From positions 1 to 64,000 of the forward strand of contig CAJYXO010000116.1 in NCBI GenBank assembly GCA_913778765.1: 64,000 bases of DNA. The letters run 5' to 3'. The translations under genes and the position numbers were made by a program. The first letter of the stretch is position 1. Each line of letters starts with the position of its first letter. The notes beneath the pieces are model-generated. The model did not search any database, had not been told where the DNA came from, and saw nothing but the letters and a program-made list of their open reading frames with translations. Shown piece after piece: positions 33,930 through 43,175 of the stretch. Source of the stretch: an uncultured Massilia sp. (GTDB lineage Bacteria > Pseudomonadota > Gammaproteobacteria > Burkholderiales > Burkholderiaceae_D).

Positions 33930-34592
33930 ATGCCTTCTCCTAGTCCCGGCAGGTTCCAGTTCAGCGAGATCCTGTTCTCCGTTCCCGGCCTGCTGGTCCT
34001 CGTCTGCCTGCTCGCCGCAGCGGCATTGTTGGCGCCGGAAAGTGCCGACCCGGCGTTGCGGCATTACCCCTGCCAAGCGCTCGACACGGATTCGCGCCAT
34101 TCGCCCTATCTCCTGCCCTACCGCCAGGGCACGCAACACTGGCTGAACCAGGCCAACTGTTCGGGCCACGGTCATTCGCGATTCTGGAATCACGGCTACG
34201 ACTTCAAGATGGACATCGGCACGCCGGTCCTGGCTGCGCGCAGCGGCGCCGTCATGGACGCCAACGATGGCTGCACCGATGGCGACCGCGCCTGTACCAA
34301 CCTCATCATCATAAGGCATGCGGACGGCAGCGTTGCCCTGTATTCGCATTTGACGAAAGGCGGCATCGATGTCGTGAAAGGACAAGCCATCCTTGCCGGG
34401 CAAGTCATCGGCCGCTCCGGCGACACCGGCAACACCGGCGAGCTGCCGCACCTGCATTTCTCGGTGCATCCATGCGGCGCCCTGCCTGGACTTGGACGCG
34501 AAGGCGTCTGCCCTTCCCAGCCCGTCAACTTCCGCAACACGGCGCCGAATCCGCATGGATTGATAGCGGCGCACTTCTATCGTGCAGAGTAG
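33930..34592 (+). CDS. M23 family metallopeptidase (peptidoglycan endopeptidase)
   Basis: The 220-residue protein has an N-terminal hydrophobic segment (ILFSVPGLLVLVCLLAAAAL), which could be a signal anchor. The LytM/M23 zinc site is complete: HGYDFKMDIGTPV supplies His and Asp, and LPHLHFSVHPCG supplies HxH. YSHLTKGGIDVVKGQAILAG is the usual central block. Several Cys (YPCQALD, CSGHGH, GCTDGDRACTN, HPCGALPG, GVCPSQ) suggest disulphides and a periplasmic or outer location. It should cleave peptide cross-links in peptidoglycan. No good ribosome site is seen at this ATG. The ECF sigma operon begins 65 bases downstream. Confidence 0.9.
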   Translation: MPSPSPGRFQFSEILFSVPGLLVLVCLLAAAALLAPESADPALRHYPCQALDTDSRHSPYLLPYRQGTQHWLNQANCSGHGHSRFWNHGYDFKMDIGTPVLAARSGAVMDANDGCTDGDRACTNLIIIRHADGSVALYSHLTKGGIDVVKGQAILAGQVIGRSGDTGNTGELPHLHFSVHPCGALPGLGREGVCPSQPVNFRNTAPNPHGLIAAHFYRAE

Positions 34593-34609
34593 GAAGCACA
34601 AAAAAACCT

Positions 34610-34640
34610 GGAACTTTTAGGGTTCCCCAGCGGAATATGG
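34610..34640 (+). promoter_or_regulatory. Candidate ECF-type promoter with GGAAC/GTTCC inverted repeat
   Basis: GGAACTT at 34610-34616 matches the GGAAC -35 element typical of ECF sigma promoters, and an AT-rich AATATG lies about 16 bases further on. GGAAC and GTTCC (34610-34626) also form an inverted repeat. It is directly upstream of an ECF sigma gene (start 34658), the expected position for self-activation. The -10 element is not well defined. Confidence 0.4.
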
Positions 34641-34657
34641 GTAAATAGACCATACCC

Positions 34658-35263
34658 ATGACCACCATTTCCGCCACCGCCAACGACACCGAGCTGCTGC
34701 GCGCCATGCGCGGCGGCGCCACGGACGCCTTCTCGGCCCTGTACCGGCGTCACCAGGGTCCGCTGTACCGCTTCGCCCTGCTGCGCTGCGGTTCGGAAGC
34801 CACCGCCGCCGACGTGGTGCAGGAAGCCTTCATGGGCCTGCTGACGGAACGCTTCCGCTTCGATCCGCTGCGCGGCGAGCTGGCGTCTTTCCTGTTCGGC
34901 GTCGCCCGCAACCTGATCCTCAAGGCGGAGGAAGGCCGCCGCCGCCACGTGACGCTGCCCGACGCACAGGAAGATGACGACGACGACCCCGAGCTGGACG
35001 GACCGCCGGACGAAAACGGGCCGCTGCGGCGCCTGCTGGACAACGAGGCCGCCGAGCAGGTGCGGCGCGCCCTGGCCCACCTGGCGCCGCACTACCGCGA
35101 CGTCGTCATCCTCTACGAAATGCACGAACTCTCCTACGCCGAGATCGCCGACATCTGCCAGGTCGACATCGGCACCGTGCGCTCGCGCCTGTCGCGCGGC
35201 CGCGCAGCCCTGGCGAAACGCCTGGCCGGCTGGCGCCCCGCGCCCGACCTGGCCCAGGCATGA
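34658..35263 (+). CDS. ECF RNA polymerase sigma factor
   Basis: The 201-residue protein shows sigma region 2 (AFSALYRRHQGPLYRFALLR; AADVVQEAFMGLLTE; LASFLFGVARNLIL) and region 4 (LAHLAPHYRDVVILYEMHEL; helix-turn-helix YAEIADICQVDIGTVRSRLS). The linker is long and acidic (EDDDDDPELDGPPDENG). It directs RNA polymerase to a specific promoter set, probably including its own. It overlaps or abuts the next gene, a membrane protein with a cytoplasmic N-terminus that fits an anti-sigma factor, and the three-gene order sigma/anti-sigma/secreted target is common for envelope stress circuits. Confidence 0.93.
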   Translation: MTTISATANDTELLRAMRGGATDAFSALYRRHQGPLYRFALLRCGSEATAADVVQEAFMGLLTERFRFDPLRGELASFLFGVARNLILKAEEGRRRHVTLPDAQEDDDDDPELDGPPDENGPLRRLLDNEAAEQVRRALAHLAPHYRDVVILYEMHELSYAEIADICQVDIGTVRSRLSRGRAALAKRLAGWRPAPDLAQA

Positions 35264-35277
35264 AAGGACCGAACACC

Positions 35278-35787
35278 ATGGACACCCGAGACCCGAACGA
35301 CCCGCTGGATCCGCTGTTTGGCGCCCTGCGCGGCGAAATGGCGAAGCTGGACGCCCCGCGCGGCGTCGAAAAGGAACTGCTGCAGGCCTTCGCGCGCCAG
35401 TTCCCGCAAAAGCGCTGGTATCAAAGACTGCCGCTGCGGCGCTGGGTCCTTGCCGGCGGCCTGTCGACCGCGGTCACGGCGATCACGGTGTGCAGCCTGA
35501 TGCTGCACAACCCGCGCATGGCCGCCGATCCCGATGCGCGCAGCCGCGGCTTCGTGTCGCGCCAGATGTCGAACGATCGCGGCGGCCTGTTCATCGCGCT
35601 GGAATCTTCCGAGCGCATCGAACAGGAACCGGCGCCGCGCGTGATCGAAACCGAAGTATCCCGCAGCAGCCTGGCGCCGCTGGGGATCCCGCTCACCCCG
35701 GAAAACGCCGGCGACACCGTCAGGGCCGAGATGCTGCTCGGCGCCGACGGCCAGCCGCTGGCGGTCCGCCTGACTTCCATTGATTGA
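35278..35787 (+). CDS. Probable anti-sigma factor, single-pass membrane protein
   Basis: From the ATG at 35278, which has AAAGGA 9 bases upstream, the product is 169 residues; an ATG at 35260 that overlaps the sigma stop by 4 bases is also possible. The N-terminal about 60 residues are cytoplasmic and charged (LDPLFGALRGEMAKLDAPRG), then one membrane helix (WVLAGGLSTAVTAITVCSLM), then a periplasmic part of about 95 residues ending AEMLLGADGQPLAVRLTSID. This topology and its position directly after an ECF sigma gene suggest an anti-sigma factor. No zinc-binding HxxxCxxC motif is present, so it is not a ZAS-type protein. Confidence 0.75.
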   Translation: MDTRDPNDPLDPLFGALRGEMAKLDAPRGVEKELLQAFARQFPQKRWYQRLPLRRWVLAGGLSTAVTAITVCSLMLHNPRMAADPDARSRGFVSRQMSNDRGGLFIALESSERIEQEPAPRVIETEVSRSSLAPLGIPLTPENAGDTVRAEMLLGADGQPLAVRLTSID

Positions 35788-35804
35788 CTAGATAGAGGAT
35801 GACC

Positions 35805-36896
35805 ATGAAGACCAAGCAACTCGTTCTTGCCGCACTGCTGGCCGCCATCGCGGCGCCTGTCCTGGCGGAAGAAGGCCCGGCCGGCGATCCGCGCGCCGGC
35901 AGCATCCGGATCGAAGCCGACCAGTTCGTCACGGCGCGCGACGGCAGCATCAGCGCGGTCGGCCCGGCGAGCTTCACCATCATGCGCGGCGACGGTGTAC
36001 GCTCGATCAAGAACGCGCCCTACAGCGCCCAGATGGTGACCGAGCGCCAGCAGAACCTGTCGGACGGTAACCAGATCGCCGAGCGCCGAACGACCATGGC
36101 CTACCGCGACAATGCCGGCCGCACCCGCCAGGAAGTCGCCGACGCGAAGGGTGAGGTGAAAGTCGTCACGATCCACGATCCGGTCGCCGGCGCCACCTGG
36201 ATCCTGAAACCGCAGGATCGGATTGCGACGAAGCTCGCGCGACTTGGCGAAGCGGAGCGCCAGGCCATCCGCCAGTCGGCCGAAGCATCCCGCAAGGCGG
36301 CCGAAGCGGGCCGCAGGGCCGGCGAACAAGCCCGCTCCCGCATCGAACAGATGCGCAGGGACGGCACACTGCCCATCATCGAAAGCCACAGGCTGGCCGA
36401 CGGCAACGAGGAAATCATCGTCAAGCGCGTGGAGCGTGCCGACACCGAAGCACGGCAGCCTATCCGCGAAGACGTGCGCATCCAGGTGTCGAAGACGCTG
36501 GAAGAGAACAGCGCCGCCCTGCGCGACGCCCAGGTGCGCCTGGCCCCCCTCACCGCCGGCGCGTTCGGCGACATGAAATGGGCGGCCAAGGCCACCACCA
36601 AGGACCTCGGCACGCGCGACTTCAACGGCGTCAAGGCCGAAGGCAAGCTGCGCAGCTACGAAATCCCGGCCGGCGAGATCGGCAACCGCAACCCCATCGT
36701 GGTGTCGGACGAGAGCTGGTATGCGCCGGACCTGCAGGTGACGGTGTACACCAAGCACAGCGACCCGCGCAGCGGCGACACCGTGTTCCGCCTCGAGAAC
36801 CTGAAACGCGAGGAACCGGCCGCCAGCCTGTTCGCGGTGCCGTCCGACTACACCGTGAAGGAGCCCATGGCGCGCCTGGCGGGGAAGGCGCAATAA
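35805..36896 (+). CDS. Exported hypothetical protein of the ECF sigma operon
   Basis: The ATG at 35805 has GAGG 6 bases upstream (35799 is the alternative) and gives 363 residues with a signal peptide (MKTKQLVLAALLAAIAAPVL, cleavage near AEE). The mature part is rich in beta strands, with a central charged helical segment (LARLGEAERQAIRQSAEASR ... GRRAGEQARSRIEQMRRDG) that may be a coiled coil. Two segments look alike, GNQIAERRTTMAYRDNAGRT and the later NEEIIVKRVERADTE, which may mark repeated domains. No enzyme motif is recognised. It ends the sigma/anti-sigma operon and would be a secreted or periplasmic effector or sensor of that circuit. A strong terminator follows. Confidence 0.82.
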   Translation: MKTKQLVLAALLAAIAAPVLAEEGPAGDPRAGSIRIEADQFVTARDGSISAVGPASFTIMRGDGVRSIKNAPYSAQMVTERQQNLSDGNQIAERRTTMAYRDNAGRTRQEVADAKGEVKVVTIHDPVAGATWILKPQDRIATKLARLGEAERQAIRQSAEASRKAAEAGRRAGEQARSRIEQMRRDGTLPIIESHRLADGNEEIIVKRVERADTEARQPIREDVRIQVSKTLEENSAALRDAQVRLAPLTAGAFGDMKWAAKATTKDLGTRDFNGVKAEGKLRSYEIPAGEIGNRNPIVVSDESWYAPDLQVTVYTKHSDPRSGDTVFRLENLKREEPAASLFAVPSDYTVKEPMARLAGKAQ

Positions 36897-36900
36897 GCGA

Positions 36901-36930
36901 CGACGCCGGCAAGCGCCGGCGTCGGTTTGT
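36901..36930. terminator. Strong intrinsic terminator between convergent genes
   Basis: CGACGCCGGC (36901-36910) and GCCGGCGTCG (36915-36924) form a perfect 10-bp stem with a 4-base loop, followed by GTTTGT. It starts 5 bases after the stop of the ECF operon's last gene and lies 25 bases from the stop of the convergent catalase gene, so it can end transcripts from either side. Confidence 0.85.
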
Positions 36931-36948
36931 CACAGGCTGCGCGACTGC

Positions 36949-39339
<2,391 letters not shown>

Positions 39340-39487
39340 CCTGTCCTCGTCGTCTCTTCAATGTTGATTGGACGTTCAACATAGTCGACAAGGCAGCGGC
39401 GGTACGTTAACTCACTAACATATGGGCGTTTGAACCGATAAATGATTTCTAAGAGCCCGATTGCCCTTTTCAATCAGGTTCCAGTGG

Positions 39488-39985
39488 TCAACGACTCCGT
39501 CCCGGCAGCGGCGCGATGTTCTTCTCGAACCAGCGGTCGATCATCGCTTTTTCGTAGCGCTGCGGCTCTTCTTCGCCATAGCGGCTCACCTTGGCCATGT
39601 AGTCCATGTCGGAGAGCTGGGCTTCGCCGCTCTTGAGCACTTGGCCGTTCTGTTCCACCGAGAAGCGCAGGCGCATGCGCGGCCAGTCGGCGCCGCCGCG
39701 CATCACGCGGATGTCGCGCACGGCGCGGGGGTTCGGCTCCTCGCGTCCGGCCAGGTCGATGTCCAGCACCTCGATGCGCAGGTCCTGGCCCGGCGGCAAG
39801 GCCGTGCCCAACCAGGTGAAGTGGTCGGTCAGGTCGCTCATCATGTTGTCGCGCGCACCGCTGTCGCGCGGCACGTCGGCGTAATGTTCCGGCGCCAGGT
39901 AGGTCACGGTGACGGCCGCGCCGGCGCTGCCCGCGGCCAGCGCCAGCATGCCTGCCAGCGCCAGGTTTCGCATCGTCGATGTCAT
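39488..39985 (-). CDS. DUF3016 family exported protein (paralogue 2)
   Basis: The ATG at 39985 has AAAGGA 7 bases upstream and gives 165 residues with a signal peptide (MRNLALAGMLALAAGSAGAA). The mature part reads VTVTYLAPEHYADVP ... PPGQDLRIEVLDIDLAGREE, a strong DUF3016 signature, and ends in MIDRWFEKNIAPLPGRSR. The family is periplasmic and of unknown function. It is nearly parallel, segment by segment, with the gene 11 bases upstream (39997-40497), so the pair arose by tandem duplication. They are cotranscribed. Confidence 0.9.
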   Translation of the reverse strand: MTSTMRNLALAGMLALAAGSAGAAVTVTYLAPEHYADVPRDSGARDNMMSDLTDHFTWLGTALPPGQDLRIEVLDIDLAGREEPNPRAVRDIRVMRGGADWPRMRLRFSVEQNGQVLKSGEAQLSDMDYMAKVSRYGEEEPQRYEKAMIDRWFEKNIAPLPGRSR

Positions 39986-39996
39986 CGGGTGTCCTT

Positions 39997-40497
39997 TCAG
40001 CGGCGGCTGCGCTCGGGCAGCGGGCCGATGGTCTTCTCGTACCAGTCGTCGATCATCGCTTTTTCGTAGCGCAGCGGTTCGCTGTCGAAGTAGCGGTTGG
40101 CGTGGTTCAGGTAGTTCATGTCGGACAGCTTGGCCTCGCCGCTCTTGATCACCTGGCCGTTCTGCTCCAGCGAATAACGCAGGTCCATCCGCGGCCAGTC
40201 GGCCTGGCCGCGCAGGATCCGCAGGTCGCGGCCCGCGCGCGCATTCGGGATTTCGCGGCCGGCCAGGTCGATGTCCAGCACTTCGATGCGCAGGTCCTGG
40301 CCCGGCGGCAGGGCGCTGCCGATGCGGTTGAAGTGTTCGGTCAGTTGCTTCAGCGTGTCTTCGCGTTCCCAGGGCACGAATGGGAGGTCGATGAATTTGT
40401 CTGGCTTGATGTAGGTGACCGACACCGCGGCGCCGGCGCTGCCCGCCGCCAGCGCAAGCAGGCCCGCCAGGGCCACTTTATGCATGAGCGATTTCAT
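39997..40497 (-). CDS. DUF3016 family exported protein (paralogue 1)
   Basis: The ATG at 40497 has AAAGGA upstream and gives 166 residues; an earlier in-frame ATG (40530) adds a charged leader that would hide the signal peptide (LMHKVALAGLLALAAGSAGA). The mature part (VSVTYIKPDKFIDLPFV ... LPPGQDLRIEVLDIDLAGRE) aligns over its whole length with paralogue 2, differing mainly near the N-terminus and in ANRYFDSEPLRY versus VSRYGEEEPQRY. Periplasmic, unknown function. Confidence 0.9.
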   Translation of the reverse strand: MKSLMHKVALAGLLALAAGSAGAAVSVTYIKPDKFIDLPFVPWEREDTLKQLTEHFNRIGSALPPGQDLRIEVLDIDLAGREIPNARAGRDLRILRGQADWPRMDLRYSLEQNGQVIKSGEAKLSDMNYLNHANRYFDSEPLRYEKAMIDDWYEKTIGPLPERSRR

Positions 40498-40658
40498 GTT
40501 CCCGTCCTTTCTTCGTGAATGATCTGCCATCTACCAATATACGCCTCATTTGATGGCTGTGTCCGTCTCCTTCCATTCTCCGTTTGTAATCAAATGTTAG
40601 GCGCCGCACGGGCGCCGCGGGATCAATCGCAGGACAATGGCGGCGAAGGGAGAACGCC

Positions 40659-41396
40659 GTGCCGGAAGGACCATCGCTCTATATTCTGAAAGAACAGACC
40701 GCGCGCTTCGTCGGCCAGACCATCGTGCGCGCGGAGGGCAATACCTGGGCCATCGATACCTCCCGTCTCCTGAACCAGCCGGTGCTGGCGCTGCGCACCT
40801 GGGGCAAGCAGTTCTTCATCCAGATGCCGGAGATGGTCGTGCGCATCCACATGCTGCTGTTCGGGACCTACCGCATCGACGAAGAGCGCGACAAGCCGCC
40901 GCGGCTGTCGCTGCATTTCGCGGACGGCGGCTTCCTGAATTTCTACGCCTGCTCGGTGAAGGAGGTCGACGGCGATCTCGACGCCCTCTACGACTGGGAA
41001 GCGGACGTCATGTCCGATGCCTGGAACCCGAAAAAGGCGAGAAAGAAGCTGAGGGCAAATCCGGACATGCTGGCCTGCGATGCCCTGCTCGACCAGGACA
41101 TCTTTTCCGGCGTCGGCAACATCATCAAGAACGAAGTGCTGTTCCGCATCCGGCTGCATCCGCTGTCCACGGTCGGGGCGCTGCCGCCGGCCAAGCTGCG
41201 CGCCCTGGTCGAACAGGCGCGCGCATACAGCTTCGATTTCCTGGCCTGGAAAAAGGAATTCACCCTCAAGAAGCACTGGCTGGCGCATGCCCGGAAGACC
41301 TGCCCGCGCTGCCACATCCCCTTCCATAAAGCCAATCTCGGGCGCGCGAACCGGCGCAGTTTCTGGTGCGAACGCTGCCAGAAACGGTACGGCTGA
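40659..41396 (+). CDS. Endonuclease VIII family DNA glycosylase (Fpg/Nei)
   Basis: The GTG at 40659 follows AAGGGAG and gives 245 residues. The mature N-terminus after Met removal is PEGPSLYILKE: Pro2 is the Schiff-base nucleophile and Glu3 the general acid of Fpg/Nei glycosylases. The central helix-two-turn-helix contains DQDIFSGVGNIIKNEVLF, a strongly conserved block. The C-terminal zinc finger is CPRC...CERC. The enzyme removes oxidised bases and nicks the backbone by beta,delta-elimination. Sequence length and the GPSLYILKE start fit the Nei-like branch common in betaproteobacteria more than MutM. It is a single gene next to an oxidative-stress catalase region; co-regulation is not shown. 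Confidence 0.93.
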   Translation: MPEGPSLYILKEQTARFVGQTIVRAEGNTWAIDTSRLLNQPVLALRTWGKQFFIQMPEMVVRIHMLLFGTYRIDEERDKPPRLSLHFADGGFLNFYACSVKEVDGDLDALYDWEADVMSDAWNPKKARKKLRANPDMLACDALLDQDIFSGVGNIIKNEVLFRIRLHPLSTVGALPPAKLRALVEQARAYSFDFLAWKKEFTLKKHWLAHARKTCPRCHIPFHKANLGRANRRSFWCERCQKRYG

Positions 41397-41544
41397 GTTT
41401 GTATCCGGTCAACGCTGTTTGATTGTCACGTTGCAACATTGTGACTTTCGGCCTGCGGATCTAATATTTCCGGTTGTTAATGGCTACTGCTCATACTACA
41501 ATCGTTTGAAACTTTCGCTGATTTAAAGCAACCCAGGATCAATT

Positions 41545-43050
41545 ATGTCATTCCTGTCTTCCGCTGCGCCCAAGCTTGCCCCCTGGAAGGTGCTCCTCGT
41601 CGACGATGAGCCGGATATCCATGACATCACCAAACTGACCCTGTCGCGCTTCCGCCTGGACGGCCGCGGCCTGAGCTTCGTGCATGCCTACAGCGGCGCC
41701 GAGGCCAAGGAGGTGCTGGCGCGCGAACAGGACATCGCCCTGGTGTTCCTAGACGTGGTGATGGAGCGCGAAGACAGCGGTCTGGAAGTGGCGCGCTGGA
41801 TGCGCCAGGACCTGGACAACCAGTTCACCCGCATCGTGCTGCGCACCGGCCAGCCGGGCCAGGCGCCGGAAGAACGCGTGATCGTCGATTACGACATCAA
41901 CGATTACAAGGAAAAGACTGAGCTCGACCGCACCAAGCTGTTCACCACCACCTTCGCCGCCCTGCGCGCCTACCGCGACATCATGAAGGTCGAGGAAGCG
42001 CGCCGCACCCAGCAAAGCTACCGCGAAGGCCTGGAGCGCGTGATCGAGGCCTCGGCTCACATTTTCCAGCAGCGTAACCTGAAGGACTTCGCCAGCGGCC
42101 TGCTGCAGCAGGTCGTGGCCCTGCTGCGCCTCGAGCAGAGCATGCTGCTGCGCGTGGCCGGCGCCAGCGTCATCACCGGCGAGAGCCGCTACGAGATCCT
42201 GGCCCGCATCGGCGACATGGGCGAATCCGACATCGGTCCGGAACTGGTGGCCCAGCTCGACGACGCGCGCCACAACCGCATCTCCAGGCTGCACGGCGAC
42301 ACCTACGTCGGCTACTTCCCGAACAACAGCGGCAAGGCTTCGCTGCTGGTGTTGAAGGGCGTCGAAGAGATCTCCGAAATCGACGTCCAGCTGCTCGACG
42401 TGTTCTGCTCGGGCGTGGCGATCGCCTTCGACAACATCCTGCTGAACCAGGAAATCACCGATACCCAGGCCGAACTGATCCTGCGCCTCGGCGACGTGGT
42501 CGAATCGCGCTCGAACGAAGCCGGCAACCACGTGCGCCGCATGGCCCAGGTCTGCCACCTGCTGGCCCTCGAATCCGGCATGTCCGAGGACGAAACCGCG
42601 GTGCTGATGCACGCCGCGCCGATGCACGACATTGGCAAGATCGCCACCCCGGACGCGGTGCTGCTCAAGCCGGGCCGCCTCACGCCCGAGGAATGGGAAG
42701 TCATGAAGCAGCACCCGACCGTCGGCCTGCAGATCCTCGACGGTTCCCAGCGTCCGATCCTGAAGGCGGCCGCCGTGATCGCCCACCAGCACCACGAAAA
42801 GTGGGACGGCAGCGGCTACCCGCAGGGCCTGAAGGCCGACCAGATCCATCCTTACGCCCGGATCGTGGCGGTGGCCGACGTGTTCGACGCCCTCACCCAC
42901 GAGCGCTGCTACAAGGAAGCCTGGCCGGTCGAACAGGTGCGCGACTACCTGCGCGAAGTGGCGGGCCATCACCTCGACCCGCATTACGTCGACATCCTAA
43001 TCAAGAACATCGACAAGGCGGCCGAAATCAACCACCTCTGGCCGGACTGA
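41545..43050 (+). CDS. Response regulator REC-DUF3369-HD-GYP, c-di-GMP phosphodiesterase
   Basis: The 501-residue protein has a receiver domain (VLLVDDEPD; LVFLDVVME phosphoacceptor Asp), a DUF3369 middle domain (about 180-320) and a C-terminal HD-GYP domain. The HD pair is H361-D362 in MHDIGKIA, then HQHHEKWDGSGYPQGL with G424-Y425-P426, and ADVFDALTHERCYKEAW. Metal ligands and the GYP motif are intact, so hydrolysis of c-di-GMP is likely. It sits 125 bases before a hybrid kinase gene on the same strand, which may be its partner. Upstream is an AT-rich stretch likely to hold the promoter. Confidence 0.94.
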   Translation: MSFLSSAAPKLAPWKVLLVDDEPDIHDITKLTLSRFRLDGRGLSFVHAYSGAEAKEVLAREQDIALVFLDVVMEREDSGLEVARWMRQDLDNQFTRIVLRTGQPGQAPEERVIVDYDINDYKEKTELDRTKLFTTTFAALRAYRDIMKVEEARRTQQSYREGLERVIEASAHIFQQRNLKDFASGLLQQVVALLRLEQSMLLRVAGASVITGESRYEILARIGDMGESDIGPELVAQLDDARHNRISRLHGDTYVGYFPNNSGKASLLVLKGVEEISEIDVQLLDVFCSGVAIAFDNILLNQEITDTQAELILRLGDVVESRSNEAGNHVRRMAQVCHLLALESGMSEDETAVLMHAAPMHDIGKIATPDAVLLKPGRLTPEEWEVMKQHPTVGLQILDGSQRPILKAAAVIAHQHHEKWDGSGYPQGLKADQIHPYARIVAVADVFDALTHERCYKEAWPVEQVRDYLREVAGHHLDPHYVDILIKNIDKAAEINHLWPD

Positions 43051-43175
43051 GGATGGCCTCCGGCCCGGCTTTTGGCTGGGCCAATCAAGCTGTCGGTCAG
43101 ACCGACGACAAGCGCAAAATTGTCGGGTAGACTACGCCCGCCGGCGCAATATCGCGCGGGCTCTACCGTTATCCG

